IMG/VR virus record: IMGVR_UViG_3300017750_000117
Span: 1-23,922 of that record
Strand: one strand, 5' to 3'
DNA length: 23,922 nucleotides
DNA from: a virus
This document shows positions 12,083 to 18,547 of the stretch, piece after piece. Below the pieces are notes generated by a model. The model was not told the origin of the DNA. It saw only the letters and a program-made list of their open reading frames with translations, and ran no database searches. Position 1 is the stretch's first letter. Each line of letters opens with the position of its first letter. The translations under genes were made by a program, and so were the position numbers.

Positions 12083-13937
12083 TAAATTCCCTGAGGCTAA
12101 GATTCAGTCAGATGGTAAGTGGTATAAGGCTACCTGTCCTGAATGTTCTAGGGCTATGGCTCTTAGTGTTTCTTCTGAGAGTGGTTATTATCATTGCTTT
12201 AGGTGTAAACACAATGGCAAGATGGGTAATGGTCAAATTAAATCCCCTGAAGCAGTAGTAAAATCATCACACGATAAGAATACTGAAAGATTTATAGAGC
12301 ACTTCCAGAAGATAATGACCCATGAGTCATTGGGCGGAGTGTGGTCCGATATTGCATTAACCCCTGAATTAGGCTTAGGATATACTAGGGATGGAAAGCT
12401 TCAGTTCGGAATATATAAAGATGGCGAGCTGAAACACGTCAAGAATCATAAGGGTAGGCAGTACGGAGAGGCTACAAATAAGATATATCCTGAGATTGTA
12501 CTAGATAGAGGTAAGGCTGATAGTTATCTATGGATCGCTGAAGGCGAAAAAGATTGCATTACGGCCATATGTCATGGGCTTCAATGCGTTACATTCACAT
12601 CAGGAGCAGGAGCAATCCCTAAAGACATTAGTAAACTCGAAAGATTTACGAATATTGTTATATGTTATGATAACGACACACCTGGAAAAGAAGGAGCTAT
12701 GAAAGTAGCTAAGAAATTAGCCTTAGACCTACCGAAGGCCAAGATCACTATTTTTGAGTGGGAGAATAGGGACGAGAAATTTGACTTAACGGATTACTTT
12801 GCTCAGGGCGGTAAACTTGATGGGTTATATTCAGAATTAGATAGAAATGGGTATGAGTTTGGTAAGGACCCAAAAGATTATGGTGGTATGAAGGCAGATA
12901 ACTTCTTTGATTATATGAAGATGGATGCAGGGCAAGTCAAGTGGATATGTGAGGATATTATTACAGAGAAGAGCGTAGGGATGCTCGCAGCAGTAGACAA
13001 TGCAGGTAAAAGTATCTTTGCTTATCAGATGGGAATGTGTATTGCAATGGGAGTGCCCTTTATGAACTTTAAGGTCCCAAAGCCGAGAAAGGTACTATGT
13101 GTGCAGTTTGAGATGTCAGATGCGATGCAGATTGATAGATTACAAAAGATGTATAACTATCTTGAGGAATTACATCCTGATAAGGTTCATTTACTTAGGG
13201 AGAATTTTCATACTGTGCCATTAAAGGAAGCAGGGAAAATATTCGTAGACAAGTGGGAAAGACTTCAGGGGAATCTCATGGCGAGAAGAAACGACCAATA
13301 TGATTTGGTTATTGTCGATAATCTTTATAGTAGTACTAGCAAAGATATTAGTAAGAACCATGAGGTCGTAAAGGTATTGAGCTTTATCAGGGATTTGGTA
13401 GATCAGTTTGAAGTCTCTATCTTTTTAGTAAATCACCACAACAAGAAAACCTCAGATATTAAAATATTAGATAAAGATTCAATGCGAGGTGGTAAAGTTA
13501 TTAGTGATGTTGTGGAATATGTCCATCAGATTGCTGAGGCTAGTGTTGATCCTACGAAAAAACTCAGGATATTTAAGATTACAAAATCCAGGATGGCTAG
13601 TGATTTGAAAAATATTCCCTGTGGAATTACGCTTGAGGGAGAAAATGGGAAACTTTATTTTGATTGGAAGGGTCCTTTGCCTAAAAAGGAAGAGCTCTAT
13701 TATACGGAATCAGCAGATAATAAAGACTTTGATATGCTAAAAGATTTATTAGCTCTAAGGGATGAGCAGGGCGAAGTGAAAGCTATTCAGGTTGAGGGAG
13801 TCTTGGCGGATTATGATATGAGTAGGGCTACAGTATATAGATGGATTCAAAAACAGGTCGGGTTTGGAACTATGAAAAAATCAGGTCACGGAAGCTATAA
13901 AATAGCCGAAAATGACTTATGGAATTTATTACAGTAA
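12066..13937 (+). CDS. Phage primase-helicase (CHC2 zinc finger, TOPRIM, RecA-like ATPase)
   Basis: A 623-aa replication protein; GTG start with AAGAAGG upstream. Cys24, Cys27, Cys44 and Cys47 form a CHC2-type zinc ribbon. Residues ~155–235 are a TOPRIM domain, with catalytic EGEKD and DNDTPG. From ~290 a RecA/AAA_25-like ATPase follows: Walker A AAVDNAGKS, Walker B DLVIVDN, and a downstream NHHNKK. The C-terminal ~70 residues look like a winged helix (DYDMSRATVYRWIQ). It should prime and unwind DNA at the fork. No DNA polymerase gene is visible, so it probably loads the host replisome. Walker A lacks the usual first Gly. Confidence 0.85.
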   Translation: MINVLDKFPEAKIQSDGKWYKATCPECSRAMALSVSSESGYYHCFRCKHNGKMGNGQIKSPEAVVKSSHDKNTERFIEHFQKIMTHESLGGVWSDIALTPELGLGYTRDGKLQFGIYKDGELKHVKNHKGRQYGEATNKIYPEIVLDRGKADSYLWIAEGEKDCITAICHGLQCVTFTSGAGAIPKDISKLERFTNIVICYDNDTPGKEGAMKVAKKLALDLPKAKITIFEWENRDEKFDLTDYFAQGGKLDGLYSELDRNGYEFGKDPKDYGGMKADNFFDYMKMDAGQVKWICEDIITEKSVGMLAAVDNAGKSIFAYQMGMCIAMGVPFMNFKVPKPRKVLCVQFEMSDAMQIDRLQKMYNYLEELHPDKVHLLRENFHTVPLKEAGKIFVDKWERLQGNLMARRNDQYDLVIVDNLYSSTSKDISKNHEVVKVLSFIRDLVDQFEVSIFLVNHHNKKTSDIKILDKDSMRGGKVISDVVEYVHQIAEASVDPTKKLRIFKITKSRMASDLKNIPCGITLEGENGKLYFDWKGPLPKKEELYYTESADNKDFDMLKDLLALRDEQGEVKAIQVEGVLADYDMSRATVYRWIQKQVGFGTMKKSGHGSYKIAENDLWNLLQ

Positions 13938-13958
13938 CTCAAAAGGGCTACGTATAAT
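13929..13958 (+). promoter_or_regulatory. Possible promoter before the 14027 gene
   Basis: TATAAT (13953–13958) is a perfect -10 box; TTACAG (13929–13934) is a weak -35 box, 18 bases upstream. A tandem repeat and long hairpin follow directly, where an operator could lie. The -35 match is poor, so this is tentative. Confidence 0.35.
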
Positions 13959-13963
13959 AACAT

Positions 13964-14008
13964 GAGACTATTGAGACTATTGAGACTTTGAAGGCTGAAA
14001 GTCTCAAT
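13964..14008 (+). repeat. Tandem GAGACTATT repeats running into an 11-bp hairpin
   Basis: GAGACTATT occurs at 13964–13972 and 13973–13981, followed by GAGACTTT (13982–13989). ATTGAGACTTT (13979–13989) pairs perfectly with AAAGTCTCAAT (13998–14008) around an 8-nt loop. No T-run follows, so it is not a standard terminator. The mix of direct and inverted copies of TGAGACT suggests a protein-binding array or an mRNA-stability hairpin between the primase-helicase and the last early gene. Confidence 0.6.
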
Positions 14009-14026
14009 AATCTCACTATATAGGGC

Positions 14027-14248
14027 GTGGCTAAAACCTTAGCGTTAGATCAGAAATGTAAATTTTCTGATAAAAAAGACCTCAGCTGCAGGTATGCAAA
14101 AATTAAAAATGGGCGAGAATATTGTATGTTATTGTTTCAAGATTATTATCCTGAGCCTGATATTAATAACTTAGATAAATGTTATGAGAAATACCCAAGA
14201 CGGCAAAAAATCGGATTAATTAACAGATTGAAGAAAAAACGGCTTTGA
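14027..14248 (+). CDS. Cys-rich small protein, 73 aa
   Basis: GTG start at 14027; the ribosome site is poor (AGGGC immediately before). Cysteines lie at CKF, SCRYA, YCMLL and KCYEKYP, a possible four-Cys metal site, followed by a basic C-terminus (NRLKKKRL). It is the last rightward early gene and ends before a bidirectional terminator. Separation from the primase-helicase by 89 bp with repeats suggests separate regulation. Function unknown. Confidence 0.5.
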   Translation: MAKTLALDQKCKFSDKKDLSCRYAKIKNGREYCMLLFQDYYPEPDINNLDKCYEKYPRRQKIGLINRLKKKRL

Positions 14249-14301
14249 TATTTAGCGTATATGGAGTTTTTATTTAGGTTGGCATACCTAACTAACAATA
14301 A

Positions 14302-14333
14302 AAAAGCCCCACTAAATCAATAGCAGGGCTTTT
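14302..14333. terminator. Bidirectional terminator between early operon and leftward cassette
   Basis: AAAAGCCC (14302–14309) pairs with GGGCTTTT (14326–14333), with a 16-nt loop. U-tracts exist for both directions (TTTT on the right; A-run 14297–14305 for the opposite strand). It sits between converging units, the + early genes and the - cassette. Confidence 0.75.
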
Positions 14334-14354
14334 GGGGATACGATAGGATAAAGG

Positions 14355-14654
14355 TTATTCTTTATTAATAAACATTTTTTTAAATGATTCAAATACATCT
14401 CCTGCAACATCCCAAGTTGAGCCTAATGCGTCTGAATGATGCTTGTAAAGAATTTCATCAATTAATTCAATTGTAATATCGCTTGGCTTTAATATATCTT
14501 CTTCATTAATTCCAACAATATTTGAGCCACAACAATAAACAATGAATAATTCAATTGCCATTCGTTGGTGTGGTTGAAAACAATCAAGTGAATCAAGCAC
14601 TAAATCGCTATCTTCAATATCTAAAATATCAGTTAATTTTCTAGCTTCCTTCAT
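14355..14654 (-). CDS. Hypothetical protein, 99 aa
   Basis: Last gene of the leftward cassette. Its ATG shares a base with the stop of the upstream gene (TAATG). The protein is acidic and mostly helical, with a hydrophobic Cys-Cys stretch (ELFIVYCCG). No motif, signal peptide or membrane span of full length is evident. Function unknown; coupling implies co-expression with the WYL_2-like protein. Confidence 0.55.
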   Translation of the reverse strand: MKEARKLTDILDIEDSDLVLDSLDCFQPHQRMAIELFIVYCCGSNIVGINEEDILKPSDITIELIDEILYKHHSDALGSTWDVAGDVFESFKKMFINKE

Positions 14655-14935
14655 TAATACACCTCATAGTTTTTAACACATTTTACCTGAGTCACAGAAT
14701 TAAGATTAACATTACGATAACCCTTATTTTGAACGTCATATACACATATATAAGAATTCCTAAGATTTTTAGATATACTTCGTCCTGTGCCCTTCAAATG
14801 AGCACTTACTCCAAGCCTACCTATTAAGTCTCTATATTGTCCATTATTCTTTTTAAACGTGACCCTGAATATTCTACCACCAATTTTATTAAATAATTGT
14901 AGTAGCATCACTTTTGGTATTAAATAGAATTTCAT
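14654..14935 (-). CDS. WYL_2/DUF2693-like small beta-barrel protein
   Basis: A 93-aa protein with GGAGG about ten bases before its ATG. FRVTFKKNNGQYRDLIGRLGV, then LKGTGRS, YICVYDVQNKGYRNVNLNSVTQV matches the small SH3/Sm-like beta-barrel proteins (WYL_2, DUF2693) found in many phages. The fold may bind nucleic acid or a small ligand; the function of phage members is not known. It lies in a chain of coupled leftward genes. Confidence 0.6.
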   Translation of the reverse strand: MKFYLIPKVMLLQLFNKIGGRIFRVTFKKNNGQYRDLIGRLGVSAHLKGTGRSISKNLRNSYICVYDVQNKGYRNVNLNSVTQVKCVKNYEVY

Positions 14936-14937
14936 CT

Positions 14938-15093
14938 TTAGCCCTCCAATTTAATATTATAATTATTAGCTACTTTTTTAAGTAGTATTTCAGTATAATG
15001 TTTTTTATCTGAGGTCATTTCCTGAGTATAGCCATTCGTCCATAAATAGTCGATAGCCTCTAAACATTCTTTTTTTGTTACGTTATTTAACAT
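14938..15093 (-). CDS. Hypothetical protein, 51 aa
   Basis: ATG at 15093 with AAAGGAAA upstream at good spacing, which makes this short gene credible. The sequence (VTKKECLEAIDYLWTNGYTQEM…) is helical and soluble, with one Cys. It ends two bases before the WYL_2-like gene; its last codons carry that gene's Shine-Dalgarno. No family recognised. Confidence 0.55.
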   Translation of the reverse strand: MLNNVTKKECLEAIDYLWTNGYTQEMTSDKKHYTEILLKKVANNYNIKLEG

Positions 15094-15119
15094 ATTATTT
15101 CCTTTCGTTATTGGTTAAG

Positions 15120-15142
15120 ACTAGGGAATTTAATTCCCTAGT
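15120..15142. repeat. Perfect 23-nt palindrome (11-bp arms, one central base)
   Basis: ACTAGGGAATT (15120–15130), central T, AATTCCCTAGT (15132–15142). It lies in the 79-bp gap between the 29-aa and 51-aa leftward genes. No T-run follows on either strand, and the 1-nt centre is too tight for an efficient RNA loop without unpairing. A dimeric-protein site or an mRNA-processing hairpin is possible. Confidence 0.65.
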
Positions 15143-15172
15143 TTCGGATAGCAGAATCCATCATCAGTTAAC

Positions 15173-15262
15173 CTAGTGAGTTATTAGGAAATGTATAAAA
15201 TGACCTATTAACCCTAGCGATGCAAAAATAAGTATATAATCGCCTAGTTTATCTATGTCCAT
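15173..15262 (-). CDS. Tiny single-span membrane protein, 29 aa
   Basis: ATG at 15262 overlaps the stop of the 189-aa gene (TAATG) and has an excellent Shine-Dalgarno (GGAAGGAGG) five bases upstream, hard to explain unless it is translated. After MDIDKLGD comes one hydrophobic helix (YILIFASLGLIGHFIHFL). Membrane microproteins in phages include exclusion, lysis-timing and regulatory peptides. Function here is unknown. Confidence 0.6.
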   Translation of the reverse strand: MDIDKLGDYILIFASLGLIGHFIHFLITH

Positions 15263-15831
15263 TAATCCTCCTTCCTTGTATTATTAATTATTCTTTCCAT
15301 ATCATTTAAGGCTCTTTTTAGCTCCATATTTTCACGTCTTAACCTGTCATTAATTGTAGAATTATAATTAGCCTTAACATCATCAATATAAACCCCTAAT
15401 CCTTCTGCATCCTTCGCATCTACTCCGCCATAGGTTCCATATGATACACCTTCTTTTGGGCATCTATACCTAGTCTTAAATCGGTATCTAGAATTCTGTT
15501 CAGTTGCTAATTTATTCCAATGCTTAATGGCTTTTTTATTACCTTCAGTATTAGGAATAACACAGAATTGTTGGGTAGGTCTGCCGTCCCTATACTTGCC
15601 ATTGGTCATATTAGATTCAGGGAGCGTTATGGAATTAGAATTAAAAATATCCTTATGTATTTTTTTTCTAATTATATTTATTGCAGTCAAATAATCATCC
15701 TGACTAGTTAGATTTTCTGAATCTTCTTCGTCCATCAAATCCTCAAAATCCCATTCAGTATTGTAAAATACTTCTGATAGGATTAATTCGTACAGGTCGC
15801 CTAATATTGATTTTATCTTTTTTATTTTCAT
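15262..15831 (-). CDS. Hypothetical protein, 189 aa, coiled-coil C-terminus
   Basis: ATG at 15831 with AAGGAT upstream. The N-terminal ~50 residues are very acidic (EWDFEDLMDEEDSE). The middle has a basic-aromatic stretch (SRYRFKTRYRCPKEGVSYGTYGG), and the last ~35 residues (NDRLRRENMELKRALNDMERI) form a coiled coil. No known domain. Its gene follows the methyltransferase-like gene after 15 bp and carries the strong ribosome site of the 29-aa gene at its 3' end. Confidence 0.55.
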   Translation of the reverse strand: MKIKKIKSILGDLYELILSEVFYNTEWDFEDLMDEEDSENLTSQDDYLTAINIIRKKIHKDIFNSNSITLPESNMTNGKYRDGRPTQQFCVIPNTEGNKKAIKHWNKLATEQNSRYRFKTRYRCPKEGVSYGTYGGVDAKDAEGLGVYIDDVKANYNSTINDRLRRENMELKRALNDMERIINNTRKED

Positions 15832-15846
15832 TTTATTATCCTTCGT

Positions 15847-16446
15847 TTATTTATTAGAATTGTAAAAAGCCTTAGCGAATCCATCAGGGGTCGCACTTCT
15901 TAATTTTTTCGTCCTATCCGACTTGCCCCCAAGCTTTGCCCACATCCACGAACCACGTTTACCATTTTTTAACGTCACGAATTCAGGCTCTACTTTTGTT
16001 TGGGTAGGGATATTAAAATTGCCCCAAACAAGAGTCTTTTTTGTGTAGGGGTCGCCATAGTCGCAGGGATTAAATATTAAGGTGGGGTCACCTAAATACC
16101 TTCTTAATCTGCCTACAGGATTCTCCAAAGCCCAAAATTTAGGCTTAGTTATTGCAATGATTCTTAGGCAAGCATCAACAACGGAAAGCCCCTCAAGTAG
16201 GGCAGATTCCCCCTTAGCTTTCCACCATCTAGCCCCCGACCCTGCAAATTCTGTGCAGGGGGGAGCACATAAGACACCATAAATATTAAAATTAGGGGCT
16301 TCAAATAGTCGAACGTCACCTGTTGACCCCTTGCCCTTAATCCATTCTTGGGGGTCAATTATAATTACTTTATAATCAGGATTTTGAGCATAATATTTAC
16401 TCCAAGAACCCGTCCCCCCACATAAATCTAAAATAATTTTCTTCAT
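15847..16446 (-). CDS. DNA cytosine-C5 methyltransferase-like protein, compact
   Basis: A 199-aa AdoMet-binding protein. Motif I is LDLCGGTGSWS (6–16); an acidic residue follows in IIIDPQ; APPCTEFAGSG (61–71) is a PPC motif IV with Cys64; ALENPVGRL (107–114) is an ENP variant of motif VI. It lacks the long target-recognition domain and motif X of standard C5 methyltransferases, which have ~320 residues or more. Such short PPC/ENP proteins are common in phages; whether they methylate DNA is not certain. The start overlaps the upstream stop (TAATG). It is separate from the two methyltransferases of the rightward operon. Confidence 0.7.
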   Translation of the reverse strand: MKKIILDLCGGTGSWSKYYAQNPDYKVIIIDPQEWIKGKGSTGDVRLFEAPNFNIYGVLCAPPCTEFAGSGARWWKAKGESALLEGLSVVDACLRIIAITKPKFWALENPVGRLRRYLGDPTLIFNPCDYGDPYTKKTLVWGNFNIPTQTKVEPEFVTLKNGKRGSWMWAKLGGKSDRTKKLRSATPDGFAKAFYNSNK

Positions 16447-16628
16447 TATTTAGACCCCTGAATTAACTTATGTCTTAAATGTAAATAATCCCCTTGCTTC
16501 CAATTAATGCGTTTGCAGGATTCCCACATATTTAAAGAACGATTCTTATCCCATTTGTTTTGTAGTTCTTTTTCGTGGGTCTTAATTGCTTTTATAAGCA
16601 TCTTTATTTCATTATTATCTAATATCAT
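16446..16628 (-). CDS. Hypothetical protein, 60 aa
   Basis: ATG at 16628, preceded by an AAGGAT site that is identical over 18 bp to the one before the GP88-like gene. The protein is basic and helical (MLIKAIKTHEKELQNKW…). The stop overlaps the start of the methyltransferase-like gene. No family recognised; it may be a small partner of that protein. Confidence 0.55.
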   Translation of the reverse strand: MILDNNEIKMLIKAIKTHEKELQNKWDKNRSLNMWESCKRINWKQGDYLHLRHKLIQGSK

Positions 16629-16642
16629 ATCATATCCTTATT
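16625..16642 (-). repeat. 18-bp translation-initiation repeat, copy 1
   Basis: On the + strand TCATATCATATCCTTATT; identical at 17376–17393. In both places the repeat contains the start codon and Shine-Dalgarno (AAGGAT-ATGAT-ATG on the minus strand) of a leftward gene. Confidence 0.7.
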
Positions 16643-16661
16643 AGTTAGTTATTATCCTATG

Positions 16662-16688
16662 ATATCAGGGGAACAAAGCCCCTGATAT
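16662..16688. repeat. 10-bp hairpin between GP88-like gene and downstream genes
   Basis: ATATCAGGGG (16662–16671) pairs with CCCCTGATAT (16679–16688), loop of 7. A smaller hairpin, GGCCT-CTAT-AGGCC (16692–16705), adjoins it just after the GP88-like stop. No U-tract follows on the minus strand, so it may be an mRNA-processing or stabilising element or a weak attenuator rather than a full terminator. Confidence 0.55.
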
Positions 16689-16722
16689 TTCGGCCTCTAT
16701 AGGCCATCTTCAGATAGGCTAT

Positions 16723-17379
16723 TTAATGGTACTTGTAAGAGATGTTTTTAACATTAGGCATCCAACAAAGCCTGCAATCTCCGCATTCATTGTTAGTCTT
16801 ATAGGATTGACATTGAAGGCCTATAAAATCCTTATTCTTATTTACTGAACTTGTTGGAAGGTTATTGATTTGGGGGGGCTTACTATCTACCATGTGAGCA
16901 GATAAACGCACCACTAGGTTATCAGGGAAAGCCCCACATTCTGCCATATACTTTTTAACTATAGAGTATTCTCTAGTAGGTATCCAATGCATAATCTGCG
17001 GGGTTAATTTGCAAACCTGAACAATCTTTTTAAGATGGTCAACGTCCTGAATGTCCCCTGAATCATGCCATCTGAAATAGTTTTTATCCTTCTTATTCCC
17101 CTGATTATTTAATAGATAGACCATTGCATTAACCCATAGCGGGTGCATAATCTGCTTAGTCTTATCTACCATCTTTTGAGGTAGTTTATATCTAGCATAA
17201 TTCCCCTTCAAAGCATAGCATCCAAAACAAACACTATCCTTAATCTTGGCAAGCTTAGAACCTACCTTACAATGCAGGGCGGAAAGGTTGAAACTATAGC
17301 AGGGCATTTTAGATGTAGCACTTAAGACAGAGCCTAGTATCTGCCTAGCTATAGCTTTAGTCATTTTATTTATCTTCAT
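16723..17379 (-). CDS. Gene product 88 (GP88) domain protein
   Basis: First gene of the leftward cassette, 218 aa. The order SKMPCYSFNLSALHCKVGSKL…CFGCYALKGNY…FRWHDSGDI…HWIPTREY…FPDNLVVRLSAHMVD… matches the GP88-domain family, first named from mycobacteriophage gene products. Conserved Cys residues at the N-terminus (PC, HC, CFGC) and in the C-terminus (CQSY…CGDCRLC) suggest a metal or Fe-S site. Biochemical function of the family is unknown to me. It is preceded by the phased TGTTAACAA boxes and is expected to be expressed from a promoter there. Confidence 0.75.
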   Translation of the reverse strand: MKINKMTKAIARQILGSVLSATSKMPCYSFNLSALHCKVGSKLAKIKDSVCFGCYALKGNYARYKLPQKMVDKTKQIMHPLWVNAMVYLLNNQGNKKDKNYFRWHDSGDIQDVDHLKKIVQVCKLTPQIMHWIPTREYSIVKKYMAECGAFPDNLVVRLSAHMVDSKPPQINNLPTSSVNKNKDFIGLQCQSYKTNNECGDCRLCWMPNVKNISYKYH

Positions 17380-17393
17380 ATCATATCCTTATT
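17376..17393 (-). repeat. 18-bp translation-initiation repeat, copy 2
   Basis: Identical to 16625–16642, and in the same register to the start codon (17377–17379 on the + strand reads CAT). The GP88-like gene starts inside it. Confidence 0.7.
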
Positions 17394-17396
17394 TTA

Positions 17397-17460
17397 TGTT
17401 AACAAAGTGTTAACAAAAGATAACTAATAATATATATATCTGTCAACAATTTGTTAACAA
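17397..17460. promoter_or_regulatory. Four TGTTAACAA-type boxes in exact 11-bp phase
   Basis: TGTTAACAA at 17397, 17408 and 17452, and TGTCAACAA at 17441. Starts differ by 11, 33 and 11 bp, so all lie on one face of the helix. Two TATATATATC runs flank the right-hand pair (around 17431–17440 and 17461–17470). They lie directly before the GP88-like gene, where the promoter of the leftward cassette must be. The best guess is an operator for a phage regulator that binds cooperatively. Confidence 0.6.
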
Positions 17461-17503
17461 TATATATATCAGGTCAAAAAATAGGCTTTAAATCAAAATT
17501 TTG

Positions 17504-17584
17504 AGGTGTCCAAACGAACAAAAGAAGCAGAAGCCAAATAAATCTTTTAATGTTTGGTGTTCAATATGGTTTTTTAGGTGTCCA
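17504..17584. repeat. Three GGTGTYCA repeats; one nearly matches the attP arm repeat
   Basis: AGGTGTCCA at 17504–17512 and 17576–17584, and GGTGTTCA at 17556. The middle copy, GTGTTCAATATGGT (17557–17570), matches the reverse complement of the attP arm repeat (GTGTCCAATATGGT) at 13 of 14 bases. The stretch has no gene. It may be a binding site for a protein shared with attP. Confidence 0.5.
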
Positions 17585-17612
17585 TGTTCCTCTATAGTTC
17601 CTATGCTTAATA

Positions 17613-17693
17613 GGCATATCCCCCTAAATATTTTAATGTATTTTTTGCCCCCGATACACCAAGGCGAGGCTGCCTAGGGGGTGGGGGTATGCC
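17613..17693. other. GC-rich nested stem-loop upstream of terminase genes (pac/cos or ori candidate)
   Basis: GGCATATCCCCC (17613–17624) pairs with GGGGGTATGCC (17683–17693) with one bulged T. Inside, CCCCC (17648–17652) pairs with GGGGG (17677–17681), and AGGC (17662–17665) with GCCT (17672–17675). Bases 17647–17693 are GC-rich in a very AT-rich gap. The position ~100 bp before the first late gene is where many phages have their packaging site. No cut site can be read from sequence. Confidence 0.45.
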
Positions 17694-17713
17694 TCTTAAA
17701 ATTTTCCATCTTT

Positions 17714-17749
17714 TTTTGTTAACAAAATGTTGTCAGGTTATGTAAACAA
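17714..17749. promoter_or_regulatory. TGTTAACAA-type boxes before the late operon
   Basis: TTTTGTTAACAAAA (17714–17727) is a perfect 14-bp palindrome holding TGTTAACAA at 17717; TGTTGTCA follows 11 bp later (17728) and TGTAAACAA at 17741. This is the same box family as at 5394 and 17397, now 38 bp before the first late gene. It probably controls late transcription. Confidence 0.55.
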
Positions 17750-17786
17750 AACATTGCTAAATTCTTAACGCTACCCAGACAACGAG

Positions 17787-18131
17787 GTGCTTATTTCAGA
17801 TTGGCCACTACTTACTGATGCGGATCAAGAAAGACTCGAAGAGTGTATAACGCTATCAGAATCATTTAAATGGAAACTCAACGTATTCACGTCTGGACTA
17901 CTACCTGAAAAAGACAGGTGGTTACAAAAAGCAGCATATAGAGCCTACGATTCCTTAAGCAAACGAGAGCTCCAGGTATTCAAACTCCGTTGCAAACTCA
18001 TAACATTCCCTCTCATCGCAGAGCAACTCGACATTTCTACGTCCTCAGCAAAAACCTACTGGAGAAGAGCCTTAGCTAAGTGCATGGCCTTATGGGAGTC
18101 ATCCGACCCCCTAATAGATGAAGAGGAGTAA
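17787..18131 (+). CDS. Sigma-region-4/LuxR-like HTH protein, first late gene
   Basis: A 114-aa protein from GTG 17787; the ribosome site is weak (CGAG adjoining). Residues ~58–102 (LSKRELQVFKLRCKLITFPLIAEQLDISTSSAKTYWRRAL, quoted in parts) form a helix-turn-helix of the sigma-70 region 4/LuxR type. Sigma region 2 is absent, so it is not a complete sigma factor. It lies two bases before the terminase small subunit gene. It may regulate late promoters or take part in DNA recognition for packaging. The first ~55 residues show no known domain. Confidence 0.6.
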   Translation: MLISDWPLLTDADQERLEECITLSESFKWKLNVFTSGLLPEKDRWLQKAAYRAYDSLSKRELQVFKLRCKLITFPLIAEQLDISTSSAKTYWRRALAKCMALWESSDPLIDEEE

Positions 18132-18133
18132 TT

Positions 18134-18547
18134 ATGAGCAAAAGAGGTAGACCTAAAATTGATATTGACGAAGCAAAGCTAGAAATGCTTGCTGAGTTTG
18201 GTTGTAGCAATCAAGAGCTTGCATCATTTTTTGAGTGTTCAGAAGAAACACTACGCAAGAACTTTAAGCCTATTATAGATAAAGGCAGAGAGTTACAAAA
18301 AATTTCACTTAGAAGGGCACAATTTAAAGCGGTCAAAAATGGATCGGTTCCAATGATGATATTCCTTGGAAAAAACCTACTTCAACAGAGTGATAAGCAA
18401 CATATCGACCTAACAGGTAATTTAGAAGCCGTACTAAAAGAATGCGGGTTCGAGGATAGTAATATTGGCGAAGAAGATTCTGAACAAGGAAAAGTTTTGG
18501 GACCTGATAAACTACAAGCCGATTCCGAATCAAGTAGCAGTTCATAA
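18134..18547 (+). CDS. terS: Terminase small subunit (putative)
   Basis: A 137-aa protein with an N-terminal HTH (EMLAEFGCSNQELASFFECSEETLRK), an oligomerisation-like middle (KISLRRAQFKAVKNGSVPMMIFLGKNLLQQSDKQ) and an acidic, Ser-rich tail. This is the common layout of phage TerS, which binds the packaging site and recruits the large subunit. The KISLRRAQF…IFLGKN…QSDK section is typical of the family. The TerL gene starts within its 3' end (83-bp overlap), which supports the call. Confidence 0.8.
   Translation: MSKRGRPKIDIDEAKLEMLAEFGCSNQELASFFECSEETLRKNFKPIIDKGRELQKISLRRAQFKAVKNGSVPMMIFLGKNLLQQSDKQHIDLTGNLEAVLKECGFEDSNIGEEDSEQGKVLGPDKLQADSESSSSS

Noticed and set aside
17397-17460. CRISPR array or DnaA-box origin
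   Set aside because: Units are 9–10 bp at 11-bp spacing with no spacers, and the box does not match TTATCCACA.
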